Positions 1-10,702 of a DNA stretch of 64,000 nt are shown one piece after another. This DNA is from Irpex lacteus (lineage: Eukaryota; Basidiomycota; Agaricomycetes; Polyporales; Irpicaceae): the NCBI GenBank assembly GCA_001986395.2, contig MQVO02000008.1, positions 930,001-994,000 of the forward strand, given 5' to 3'. A program made the translations under genes and the position numbers. A model generated the notes under the pieces. The model saw only the letters and a program-made list of their open reading frames with translations. It was not told the DNA's origin and made no database searches. The stretch's first letter is position 1. The number at the start of each line of letters is the position of its first letter.

Positions 1-1335
1 GAGCAGTGTCCACATACTCCTGGGCGAGGGGGAAGATGAACTGCGAGATTAAGCCCTTGGTAGTGAACGCAAACGTGTGGTTGATGTCATAGCTATAGTG
101 CTTGCATGAGTAAAAACAAATACTCATGCACTGCAGAACACATACCGCTTCGCTGCGTCACAAACGGCTGACTTTGACTCATCATACTCCATGAGGCCGC
201 CGCATGCTAAGATGAACAGTGTTTTGTTAACACCGTTCATAGACTTAAGAGCATCGCCCAATATATAGTCGAAAAACTATGACACTTGAGTCTCGATTGA
301 TACGACGGGAACATAGATGGGCTCACTTGATCGACCGGTGCGGACTCGTTGGGATTCATGAAGAGATCACCACGGTCATCGTCGGCATGCGTACAGATGA
401 ACATCAACACGTGGTCGAAGCTAGGCAGTGTGCGGTTAGCACCGACAACACTTACTGAAATAAGGAAAAGCGCACCTTCTTGAGCCTTTCGCGAGTTTGT
501 GAAGAGCCTTTGCTGCCTCATCGCATGGGTGATCGTCGTCAACCTGCAGCTCGAACTCACGATAATCGAGGTCGTCCGCATGCGCATGCTTGAGGTACCA
601 TGCTTGTAAGTACTCGTGCATGAGTGCACCTGGGCCACCTCTAAAGTACATGCCTGTAAGGCAAATATTTATAATCAGAATTCGAGGGAGCGATACACGC
701 TCTGCGATGTGGGAGAAGCATTGGGGCTTCAAAGCCAGGCCCTTCGGGAAATAGGGCTTGCTGCTGGCAAGGTAAAGGCCCTTCAAGGCAAGGTAAGTCT
801 ATGTCAGAACCGAGATTAATGCGTAACATACCATATAAGGCGTGGGACCGTTATTGATTCTCTTAGTCCTTCTCTCACAAGGTGGGCAGGTAATGACGTA
901 CACACACAGCTGCCGCACTCACACTCAATTAGTGTGCCGCCGTTGTTGCAGATGCAGCACCACTGAGAAACGTCAGTAACATTCGTGATAACGGACACAA
1001 AACCATACCGTAGCACTGGCTTTAGCATGTGTAGGTGCAGTCTTCTTACGCTGGCCCTGCACATCATTGTCGGTGTGCTAGTTCCCGCGTACCGTGCTGC
1101 AATGAGTACCGTGCCGTGCAATAGGATAGTAAGTACTCACCGCTCTTTTCCTTGTTGATGCTTTTATATCTGCGAGCGCGACAGACTCGTCGGAGTCCTC
1201 ATCCATCTCCATGGCTTGGGGCTCAACGTGAGAGTTGCCGGTTGCCGTTCCCCTGCCAGACGTCTTTTGACCGAGTGCTTTGCGTACGGAGGTGCCGCCT
1301 GTTGCTTTCTTCGCACTCATCTTCGTTTTAGCCAT
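1..1335 (-). CDS. PHD-finger / caspase-like mushroom family protein, 3' end outside window
   Basis: Multi-exon minus-strand gene. The start is set at 1335, where a short basic, Ala/Lys/Thr-rich N-terminus begins; exon 1 is 1141-1335 and exon 2 is 1009-1056. Exon 3 opens at 962 with a Cys-rich run, WCCICNNGGTLIECECG, resembling a PHD-type zinc site, and the next Cys pair (CPPCERR) lies one frame away. Further exons encode IINICLTGMYFRGGPGALM, an acidic DDDHPCDEAAKALHKLAK stretch, SFDHVLMFICTHADDDRGDLF and a hydrophobic FILACGGLMEYDESKSAVCD segment. That order (Cys-rich head, then alternating hydrophobic strands with THxDxxGDLF) matches, from memory, a large Agaricomycete family sometimes annotated as caspase-like or CHAT-like. 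No function is established. The gene continues left of base 1. The frame change inside the Cys-rich region is either an unrecognised small intron or a frameshift. Confidence 0.6.
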
Positions 1336-1479
1336 GCTGAGCGAGTGAGCGAGTGCAGTTGCAGTAGGGAGACGGAATGGAGCACAAAGCAGGATGTAGA
1401 AGGGTGTCCGGTTGGCAGATGAGCCAAGCAACTGCCAGCTGGCGGCGGGCAGACAGTTTATGTAAATTCTCACGATCAC

Positions 1480-2328
1480 GTGACCTGATCGGAACAGCGG
1501 AACATCACACCGAGCGGGGGTTGATGCTCTAACTTAGCAGGAACATATTTATATTCTTTTACATGGAAAGCAATGCAACGAGCAGGATACACAGATGCAA
1601 CATGACTGGCCAGGTCATGTCGCATCTGTGCATCCATTGAATTACAAGTAATCTACGTATAACAAAACCTTTCGGAGCATGAAGTACTTGGAATATCCTG
1701 CGGAATTAAGTATGCAAGTGTCAGAGTAGAACACGGCGCTCAGATGAACGGTGAGACATACCAAATTACAGGTGTTGTGGATACTGGTCGACATGTCGCT
1801 TGCGAGCTGCAAGAATCAGAACGGTATCAGTATAGCACTTGAAACGGACTAATGCTTACCCGATTTATGCCGTCTTTGTCGTCCAATCGCTGTAGAGGGC
1901 ATTCAATGGGAGACCTTCAATACTTAGGGAGCCTCACCGAAGTATGCGCGTGGAAACTAAATGATTTTACCAAGGGGTTACGATTCCTGAGTGAAACGAA
2001 AGAGAATCGTTCCAATCCGGGGTGGTGCATTTACGGCGCTTGTAAGTAACGCATTTTGTTGGCAAACTGTGGGAATCTTGCTTGTTACTGTTTTTATGAT
2101 AGTAACAACTACTTGTATGTGGGCGCTTTGACCATGGAAGTATATATTCATCTTTTACCACACTATCTCCTTCATTAGATACATGAAGTGTATATATCAA
2201 TAGATAGCTAGAAACTAGAGCTTTCATTCTATGTCACTATCATAAAGTTTGGACAAGAACTGAAGGGAATATGAGCTAGATGGCATGAGATGTCGACCAG
2301 CATATTCACACTCAGATAAACTCCGCAG
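1480..2328. other. Intergenic stretch without recognisable gene
   Basis: About 850 bases of mixed composition upstream of the PHD-like gene. The short open frames on both strands lack codon bias, splice logic and family resemblance. I see no repeat or RNA structure here that stands out. Confidence 0.5.
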
Positions 2329-2412
2329 TTAGGCGCTTCAGCATGGACACAAGTGAACGCGCAAGATTTGAGTTCAAAAGGTCGCAAGTTCGATTCCTCC
2401 TTCAGCCTTTTT
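2329..2412 (+). other. tRNA-like fragment (possible tRNA pseudogene or SINE head)
   Basis: The segment has a B-box-like run GGTCGCAAGTTCGATTCC, a plausible but degenerate A-box region about 45 nt upstream, and a T-rich run directly downstream (CCTTTTT) that could act as a Pol III terminator. The acceptor and anticodon stems do not pair well, so it is not an intact tRNA. Confidence 0.3.
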
Positions 2413-3533
2413 CAAGGTCTTGTGTAATTCAGATCACATGATATTCAGAAAGACGGTAGAGCTGCAATAAATGGTCATTTATCATATTCATGGCTCTACA
2501 ATTGTTTAATATTGTACATGAAACTAACATTGAATATGATCTTCCTTCTCCCAATAAAGACAAGTTTGATACTTTTTACATTATATATCTTGGCTGGTAC
2601 ATATAATGAAAAGATGGTAATCTATAATAGCTCCTAGTTGACATCAAAATTATGCAGATTGAGTTGAAATTGTTTAAATACTAGATAAACTGTATAAAAT
2701 GATGATTCAATACAGTAACCATTGATGCAGGGCAATCATTGATGGATTTATAGTTATGAAAAAGGTCTCAGAACATGTTAGTAATTATATTGTGATTTTA
2801 TATGATTTTTACAGAGTGAAACGGGCCAACTGTGAAATAAATGACAAAACGACCAAATATTATTAAATCCTGTGACCTTCACGTGTTCACCTAAGCATGA
2901 TTACACTTTTGCATAGTTAGGCGCCAGCAGGACAGCGCCTAACTATGTAAAAGTGTAATCACCATTACATGAGCAAGAAAGTATGTTTCTAGAGGCATAG
3001 GAGCCAGAAAGCATGTTTTTGAGAGGTATATACATGTTTTATTGTCTTACACTATGTTAGAAAGCTTGTACATGTGAACATAGATCAATATACACATAGT
3101 GCCATCATAACATAGCTCAAAATGGTAGTCAATCGTGTTACTAGGACTTTGATTTTCATGAAAATGATAGTTTCTAGCCCATTATAATGTTTAAAAAAGC
3201 AATAGTATGAACTAAGCACATGTTTGGGCGCTTATATATGTTTGTTTTCCCTTTTTTTAGAAAAATCACATGTTTTAAACATATGATAACATATGAAAAT
3301 ATACAAAAACATATGAAAACATAAGATCAATATATCATACCATTTTGGCTTACAATTTCAAATTCAAACTGTCATTTTTAATTACTCGAGTGATCCATAA
3401 TCTGGCCACTGGAGATATACAAAAAAATCTTCAATTTCTTTCATTCTTCTTCAAATTTTTGCAGAGTTAAATCTGATTTGTGCAGTACAGTAACGTTGCA
3501 GCTTTGACAGAGAACTCGCATAGTGCTTGAATA
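2413..3533. other. AT-rich intergenic DNA
   Basis: AT-rich sequence with no credible ORF. It contains the long hairpin at 2899-2960, listed separately. Confidence 0.5.
2899..2960. repeat. Near-perfect 26-bp inverted repeat (hairpin)
   Basis: Arms 2899-2924 and 2935-2960 are reverse complements apart from one G/A difference and are separated by a 10-nt loop. The inner part of the arm, AGTTAGGCGC, also occurs at about 2327 at the start of the tRNA-like fragment. Confidence 0.85.
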
Positions 3534-3535
3534 TA

Positions 3536-3814
3536 CTGTACTTTTTCGACCTTAACGGGGCCAGGTGTGACCCGTGACACGGTGTGTTGCTAAATTTTAG
3601 CAACATCGGAGGGGGTGGGACCGTGACACCAGCTACTTTAGCAACACTGGGCGCCGCAGGCCCGCCAAAATCGTGACCATATGAGATGAGATAGTGCTCC
3701 AGCCCGCCAAAATCTAACAACATACCCTCACCGTGACCCGTGACAAGCGCTCAAATAGCATCATTCGAGGGCTCTCCGTGACCCGTGACCCCCGTTAAGG
3801 TCGAAAAAGTACAG
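3536..3814. mobile_element. 279-bp MITE with 25-bp perfect TIRs and TA target duplication
   Basis: Positions 3536-3560 and 3790-3814 are perfect 25-bp inverted repeats beginning CTGTACTTTTTCGACC. The element is flanked on both sides by TA (3534-3535 and 3815-3816), as expected for a Tc1/mariner-type insertion. Inside, the 12-mer GTGACCCGTGAC occurs three times in direct orientation, near both ends. There is no coding capacity, so it is a non-autonomous element. Superfamily assignment rests only on the TA duplication and TIR layout. Confidence 0.85.
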
Positions 3815-4239
3815 TACATATATACTTTGTCGAGTAAAAATACACCTGATTCAAATCACCTTTTGGTGGTTCAGTTTAGATGCTTGCCGCTTGGAGTTTG
3901 AACTATTTCATAATGTTATTGCTTCTACACTCCTTGTAGTATTATATAAGGTATGTGTTTGATTGTTCTACTATGGTTTCAAATTTATCAAAACTCAGGA
4001 ATCGTTTCCTGCCACTTGATGGCCTCACTCCCACAAGTTAGTAGAGGCGGTAACAGGCAACCAGATTTATAACTTACACACAAGGGAACATCGGTTGCGT
4101 AGGCACTGATGCTACTCGAGAACCGAGGCATACCAGAACGAACGTGGGCGGACGGATAGCGGGGGAAACCGCACAACCTGCTGACGCTGCTTGAGACAAG
4201 GCGTACCAGCGTGAAAGCTAGAGGAACCATCCATGATGG
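3815..4239. other. Non-coding spacer with possible degenerate edge of the structured repeat
   Basis: No gene recognised. From about 4130 there are phrases such as CGAGGCATACCAG and CAAGGCGTACCAG that may be decayed outer units of the array starting near 4240. Confidence 0.35.
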
Positions 4240-4637
4240 ATGATTGCAAGAAGGCCAGGGTGAGGCGGAGCACGGAATGAGCACCGTCCTGCACGCCAGA
4301 CCAATCAACTGGCACAGAACCGGGGTGACGTAGAGCAAGGCATAAGTGCCAAGCACACATACGCCACCGATCAACCGGTGTTGTCGAGGTGAGGCGGAGT
4401 GCGACATGAGACATCGCACAAACACACCTCACCAATAACTCGACGAAATATGTCCGGGGGAAGGCGAAGCGAGGAATAAATACCACGCAACACGCCTTCC
4501 CGATAAGCCGGAACAGAACCGGGGTGACGCAGAGCAAGGCATAACCGCCATGCAGACATACGCCACCGATAAACCGGTGATACCAGGGTGAGGAGGGGCA
4601 AGGAATGAAGACCATGCCGACACTCCTCACCGATGAG
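4240..4637 (-). repeat. Tandem array of six ~65-nt units, each able to form two nested stems
   Basis: Six degenerate head-to-tail units of roughly 64-70 bp. Each has an outer inverted repeat at its flanks and a second inverted repeat inside. The outer stem varies with compensation: GGTGAGGAG/CTCCTCACC (4587-4595 with 4623-4631), GGGAAGGCG/CGCCTTCCC (4458-4466 with 4493-4501) and GGTGAGG/CCTCACC (4388-4394 with 4427-4433). Inner stems also change together: GGCA/TGCC (4597-4600 with 4615-4618) and GTGCGA/TCGCAC (4399-4404 with 4414-4419). In two units the one non-Watson-Crick position is A-C on the plus strand but G-U on the minus strand, which suggests that the minus strand is the folded RNA. 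The array lies just downstream of a minus-strand gene. Confidence 0.75.
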
Positions 4638-4721
4638 CTGGCCATTGTATCCACGCCCTCATGCGACCCTTGACCGCTGCCACGTCACTACGCACCTGCT
4701 CAGTTTGGAAGACTAGGCATT

Positions 4722-5244
4722 CTACTTGCTGCAGACAAGTAGCACGCCTAGGGTCCCAGGGCACTCCAAGATTCCCAATTGGGCCTTCGTCGTGTACTTC
4801 TTGGCCGACTACAATCGACATCCAATTAGCCGGTCCCGTTCACTAAGTGAAAACCTCTCACATTCCCCGTTGCTCCTCTTGTCTGGTAATCCGCTTCTAC
4901 AGCCCGCATCCCCCTCTCCACGCGCGTGAACGAGCTCGCCAACGGGCCTCCCGATCTCGCACAGCCCTTCGTGGTGTTGCGGGTAGTCTTGCTGCCCCAT
5001 CGGAGGGGCTGGTCAGAGATAGAGCGGATGGGACGGTCGAGGGCTTCATCGACCACGAAGCCCTCGACCACCTGGTGGTGTACTGCGTTAGTGTGCGTGA
5101 GAAGAAGAAAATAAAGGATGCCGCACCTTGCTCGTGGTTGTCGAAGACTTCGAGGCGGTGCCCATTAGCGGGCCCATTCTCGTTTGCAATGTCAAACATG
5201 CGTTTGATGAACTCGGACATGAGTTCGTCATGTGTGTGTTTGAC
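4722..5244 (-). CDS. Small hypothetical protein, three exons, 5' end uncertain
   Basis: Exons at 5127-5220 (or -5244), 4862-5082 and 4722-4808 join in phase through introns of 44 nt (branch-like CACTAAC just before the AG) and 53 nt (CTAAT branch). From ATG at 5220 the protein is about 133 residues. It opens with an amphipathic MSEFIKRMFDIANENG, has VVEGFVVDEALDRPIRSISD in the middle, and ends with SAKKYTTKAQLGILECPGTL and a short hydrophobic tail. The frame stays open upstream of the ATG to a possible acceptor at 5245, so one more 5' exon may exist, reaching towards the divergent gene at 5447. I do not recognise the family. The clean splice phasing argues that it is a real gene. Confidence 0.55.
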
Positions 5245-5446
5245 CTCGAGGCCGTATCATTCGTCACGACAAGACGGTTTCAGAGTAAACAACGCACCAG
5301 AAAACAAGCGACCTGATACGTATACCGATAGAGACATATGGATTTAGCCACAGAAGTACAAGTTCAAGAGATAGAAGCGTACCGGAGGGCATGCTTAATG
5401 CACATGGATGGTGGAATGTGAAGTGGTGACAAGACGCAGACCCTCG

Positions 5447-8400
5447 ATGGGTCGCCAGAAGAAAAGGAAGTTGATAATTTGTACATGTTTGGTGCATCAT
5501 GTGACCGCTACTTGGCATACCCGGCCCACCGGGCCCGTTGCTATGCGCTTTGTATATGCAGCGACACGTATCTTAACTGCAAACCGCGAGCTACGTACCA
5601 ACATGGTAAGCGTATGGACTGTCCCGTATGCATATAATTCAAAGCACTTACTCCTCTCTAGGCTCGTATCACCAATAAGGATCACGACCTCCATGACGAG
5701 GAGGAGCAGACATCGTCCCACGACGAGGAGGAAGAGGAGAAGATGTCGTCCAACGAGGAGGAGGAAGACGACGGAGGTTCCTCTGGCGATGATTACAAGC
5801 CTGACCAGGACTCGGACGAGGAGGATGAGCTTCTGCCATCCGGTGAAAGCGCTGAGCGTGACTCGTCTGACGACGACGAGCAGCAGCAGTTGAGCGACGA
5901 CGACGATGCGGGCGCCCCACGTGGCAAAGTGTGGGTGCGGCCGGCGTATCTCCCCCTCCTCGAGAAAGCCTACGCAAAGTACGAGGAGGATATCGGCGAT
6001 CGTGACACTACCGTTGCAGATCTTGTTGACGAAATCGAAGCGATCGCGGAGGAGAATGGTTGGAAGGTCCCCGGCACCCTCCACCGGGTAAGTTCTAATC
6101 GCTTCTGCTTTGCTCGTGGACTTACAATCTATGTCAGAGTTGTATCAACTGGTTCAACAACAAGAGACGGTTGGATAGCAAGGGAGGGGGAAAGTCCTCA
6201 AAGCCGCGAAAGCCCAAGGGAGAGGAGAAGCTGGATGGGAAGTTGATAACGTACGAGAAAGCGGTGAAACAACTCTTCCGCACGGAGATCAACGTCATCA
6301 TGGATAAGATGTACAAGAAGTACGTGACAACAACTGAAGATGTCAAACGCAAGCCCAAGTGCTCGTTCTTCGCCGCCGCGGCCAGTAAGTTCAGGGGGGA
6401 CATGTCAGATGAGGACAAAGAAAAGGTTCGAAAGTACATTGCGGAGGTGAATTCAGGGGTTGGCAAAGCTTTCAATCTGAGTCGGTGAGTATCTATGGTT
6501 TGAGCCGTGAGTTAATGCTGATATATCGGTCTTCTAGCGGTCAATCCACTTATGGCATCTCGCGGATCAAGGACTTCGTGGCAGAGATGAAGCGATCTGG
6601 TCTGCATTTGACGGTGCTGGTGGGATGGCACACTGAAGAGGGCCCAGTCGGCGTTACAACGTAAGCATCCCATTCAACCAGTCTACCGTCTCATCGCTGA
6701 CAAAGCCTTCACGATGCCCACAGCGTCGAGGCTTCTATGCCTCATGCGGCTGGCTTTACTGAACGTCCGGCCTTCACGGCCACTCAGAAAGCATTCAACT
6801 CCTTTGCGAGCGACGCACTGTGTAAGTGATTATCGTTTCAATTAAACCGAGTAATTTCTCATTACTCAAAAGCCGTCGATGAATCCAAATTCCTGGAGGA
6901 GAACCGAGACCGCATCCATCGGACATCAGCGTGGCAAGAAGACGGTGGCAAGTGGCACCTACCAACTAAAGGTGACGGGTGGTGCCCCATCCCGGCAGCG
7001 TGGCCTCCAGGATTCCCTGTTAGAGAGAAGCAGGACATCATTAGATGTGTGATAAACCAGCGCTATCGTGAGTGTTCTCTCGAACATGTCTTCTCTTGGA
7101 TTCTGATTAAGATTTACGGTAGAATTTGCATGTCGTAACCGAACAGCTAAAGCTCCGTTCACAACCCTCCAAAACAAGTCGGTCCACACGAAGTTCATCA
7201 AGCCGACGCATCTGCCACACGGCGTATGGATCAAGGACCCGTCGCACTTGAGAGATGAGGAGTGTCATAAGCTACTCAAGCACTGGAACAGACGAATCGC
7301 GGCCGGGAAGGTAGCGTTCCAATTCAGGGCTGTGTCGCAGGATCATTTGAAGGGAGAAGGCCCTGCACGCTCGTATACCGGGGACGATTGGGCGGCTGAC
7401 TTTGCAATCGTTGGCTGGGACCAGGTAACGGTTTTTGCTGTGACAGGTTGATCATGGTGCTGACTTTGTGATAGGGTTCATCGACGAAGGCTCAAGCGGA
7501 GAATCGAGGAAAACGGAACGCAATAGTACGCACCGATGCCCCTGCGACCGATGATTCTGATGACGAGGAGCCTGCGCCTAAGGTAAATTTTTTTCTGTGG
7601 TAACTAAGCATATAGTATCTATGCATTAACACACTTTTTAGGTCGTCGCCAAGAGACAGGACAAGGGGAAAGGAAAATTTGCTGCACCTAAGGTAGTTAT
7701 TTTTTGTCGTAACTAAGCTTATAGGATCTATGCATTAACACACTATTTAGGACGTTGTCAGGAGACAGGATAAGGGGAAAGAAAAGCTTCCTGCAGCTAC
7801 GCACGCATCCCCTGGCAAATCAAAGCTAGCCTCTCGGGCATTGGTGAGTGTATCACAGTTTCCTCGGAATCATTGCGCTGACAGGTATGACTCCTATCTA
7901 GTGGTCTCGAACCTCGACAATGTGGTTGGACGATTCACAATTGACCGAGGGACTATCAGAGGGTGTTGCGGCTGGCGAGATTATTTCCATGACTGCTATG
8001 ACCGCGGAGATGATCACCGATACGTCCTCGGATGCCGAAATAGAGAAAGCCAGACGTGAAACCGTGAAGTCACATGAACTAGAATGGTACAAGACCAGGG
8101 CAATACTTCTTGATGGTAATGGTGAGCCACGTCGCCAATTGATGGAGAGGATCAGGGTTGCGTGGGAGGTCGAGCCTCAGTACCGAATTCAGTTCGCAGC
8201 TCGGCTCGGTGACGATTGCTTGTCGGGCGTGGCTTGGCGTATCATCTCGCGATATGTACTCACAACGCCAGTAAGTACTCTTCGTTTTTCACTATTTTGT
8301 TAAGACATGTTTTGATTGACGGTCTTTCCAGATCGGTGCTCTCCATCATCCTGCTGACGTGCAGGATGCCAATAACGCTCTGGAACCACTCTGGACATGG

Positions 8401-9757
8401 GCTTGTGACCTGAACGAACCAGAGGCGGGCTGGCATGCGCCAAACAGCCTGGCCTTTGAGATGTCCATGGAATATGTCAAGGCTGTCAATATCGTTGCTC
8501 GGCAGAACCGCGAGCAGAAGACCCTCATCCTCCTAAATCTTGCCTTTGTCGCACGTGGGTTTCTTAAGGCTTCCACTATAGGCTGGGCGGATGGCAGTCA
8601 GCGTGCGGCAGGTAGTTCTCGAGTAACATCTCGTACGCCCATCGAGTATTTCGAATTCTGCCTAGCTCTTATCCGTCTGGCGAGGGCCATATGGCTATCT
8701 GTCTCCGCTTCGCATCTGGCGCGTGATCCGCACTACACGGATTGCTGGCTTCAGGCGTTGGACGACAATGACAGAGAGATCTCGGACGACATCCGTCACA
8801 TTCTGCAGCAACCCCAGGGAGATACAGATGGGCATGGTAGCTCAACTGGTCCGTCTGCCAATGCTCTGCCACCATCCGACGCCATCTCTGCTGCAGTCCC
8901 TGGCACCTCGTCCACCACTCATCTCCCACCTGTCACCTCCACACCTGTTGCAAGTGTCATTCCTAATGCAAAGCCCGTGCTGGACAATCTGGACGCCGGA
9001 AATCCTTCACCTGCTGGTACTCAAAACGGAGGTGCTCCATCTCAATCTTCCTCCACTTCCCCGCTTCCTCCGAATGCTCCTCCGGGTGAACTTCATACTG
9101 CCGTCTCTCGTCATCCCTCCGTAGCTGGGCTCTCCACCCTCGCTCCACCACTATCGTCACCAGCTACTCCCAGCCGAACATCTCCTGAGCGTGCTGTCCC
9201 CAGCCTGACTGCTGGTATGCCTGAGGAGCATAATGCCACTCCACCTGACAGTGCCTCGGTCATCCAACACTCTGCCTCCTCTGAAACAGGCGGTGCCACA
9301 TCTATCGCCGACGCTGCTATTTCTCATCCTAATCCTTCCGGCATCGTCACCGACCCTGTGGTCCACACAGCAACAGGCCCGACATCAGAATCCCAACCGG
9401 GCAGTACTGCTGCTTCTGTCGCCCCACGCCCTCCTCCTCCGGAGCCTCGTCAGACACGTCGCTCAAAACGAAAAGCCGAAGAGTTGGAAATACAAAACGT
9501 GTCGGAGTCTCGTAAAATGCAGCTGCGCCCGTCGAAGCGTACACCGGTGAGTGCTGCCGATACTGCTAAGCCTTCCAAAAAAAGGAAGGCCGCCGATACC
9601 AACACCAAGACCCCAAAGGGCTCTGGTACCGTCGCAAGTGGTTCTAAGTCAGTACTCATTTCGTGTTAGTTCAATGATTTTGTGCTCATTACTTTCTTCC
9701 CATAGGGTTGGCTCGAAGGCGGGTTGGAAGTCGAAGACGGTTTTGGTTAGGAAGTGA
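5447..9757 (+). CDS. Homeodomain-like, acidic and Ser/Thr/Pro-rich nuclear protein, 13 exons
   Basis: Exons by eye: 5447-5605, 5662-6087, 6138-6484, 6538-6660, 6724-6821, 6873-7067, 7123-7424, 7475-7582, 7642-7692, 7751-7843, 7902-8270, 8332-9647 and 9706-9757. All join in phase, giving about 1,212 residues. A Glu/Asp-rich stretch is followed at about residues 128-200 by a helical region ending in CINWFNNKRR, which resembles homeodomain recognition helix 3 (WFxNxR), then a basic tail. The middle part (KGDGWCPIPAAWPPGFP, GDDWAADFAIVGWD) is typical of a recurrent Agaricomycete family with this architecture. The C-terminus is a roughly 250-residue Pro/Ser/Thr-rich region ending in basic patches (RRSKRKAEELE, KKRKA) that could serve as nuclear localisation signals. 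A DNA-binding role is inferred from the motif only. Exon 1 (53 residues) is the least certain; 5408 is an alternative start. Confidence 0.75.
7583..7750 (+). repeat. Tandem duplication of an intron-exon unit inside the homeodomain-like gene
   Basis: The intron beginning at 7583 and the one at 7693 share the sequence GTAACTAAGC...ATCTATGCATTAACACAC. The exons that follow (7642-7692 and the first half of 7751-7843) encode VVAKRQDKGKGK and DVVRRQDKGKEK. A block of about 108 bp was duplicated, creating an extra in-frame exon. Confidence 0.8.
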
Positions 9758-10702
9758 CATGGTTTGCCTTGCTTATGCTCAGCTTATGCGTTTTGTCTGG
9801 ATATAATACACATAATATCATCAGCTTGATCTCTCTGCGCTATGACATAATGTTTTAGGAAAAACTGAAGTCAAAGGTTGATATGGAAGTGGCTCACATA
9901 TAAGCCATGATCACAAATATGGCCGGTTGCCATACAGTATAAGGAGTAACGGTTGATGTGTTGCACATAATCTATACCCATACCGGTTCGCAGTCAATTG
10001 TTGTTATGCATATCCAGTCGGTTAACATACATTCCATCTGTATGTATGTCATCTTCGTCTGCAGCTCGTCTGTTTGTGAAATATACATTCGGTTACAGAT
10101 TCGGAATGGTAATCGTATTCGTCGGGGTACAGACAAACTATATTATATCTATATTACAACCAGCTATGTATTTACATATAGATCGGCCCGCATATATGAC
10201 ATGTGCTAAATAATGTCGGCTGTCATATATAACATGAACCACATATTCGTCGTATATGAGCTATTATAAACGTACATATATATACATTGCTTACCAGATA
10301 TCCGATCTGGTGGATGCGCAGATAGTTCATGTGTGTAAATATGTAGCAGCCTGCAGGCAATGCATCTGGATATATTTGACTCTCAGCTGACGTGCAACCC
10401 AGGCATCTAGTCCACGTAAAATGCACACACAATATGAGTCGGTGTTTGTATCATTGAAGGCTTTCACTTTAACAATTATTAACATTATGTCCACAAGAGC
10501 GAAGAAGAGAAACATTATGATAAATGATAGACATGGAGTTAGATCAGCAACAGTATCAAAAAGGAAAGGATATGAAAGAAAGACATCCGTAAAGACAGGG
10601 CTTCGACAAAGCAGTGATTAAAACTCAGTAAAACAACTCGAAAACAAGCAGAGCAGAGAGCTGCGGAAGGTAATGAGCGTCAGGGGAAGGTCCATGCAGG
10701 TA
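9758..10702. other. AT-rich non-coding DNA, possible decayed transposon arm
   Basis: No ORF with support. The sequence is rich in phrases such as GCATAT, CGGTTA and ATATGTA, similar in style to the sub-repeats in the arms of the foldback element at 51.6-55.1 kb. Homology is not proven by eye. Confidence 0.3.

Noticed and set aside
4112..4654. 180-residue minus-strand ORF through the tandem array
   Set aside because: The period of the units is not a multiple of three and their variation preserves base pairing rather than amino acids; the open frame is a by-product of the repeat.
5497..6084. 195-residue minus-strand ORF
   Set aside because: It is antisense to the acidic exon of the homeodomain-like gene, whose exons join in phase over more than 4 kb.
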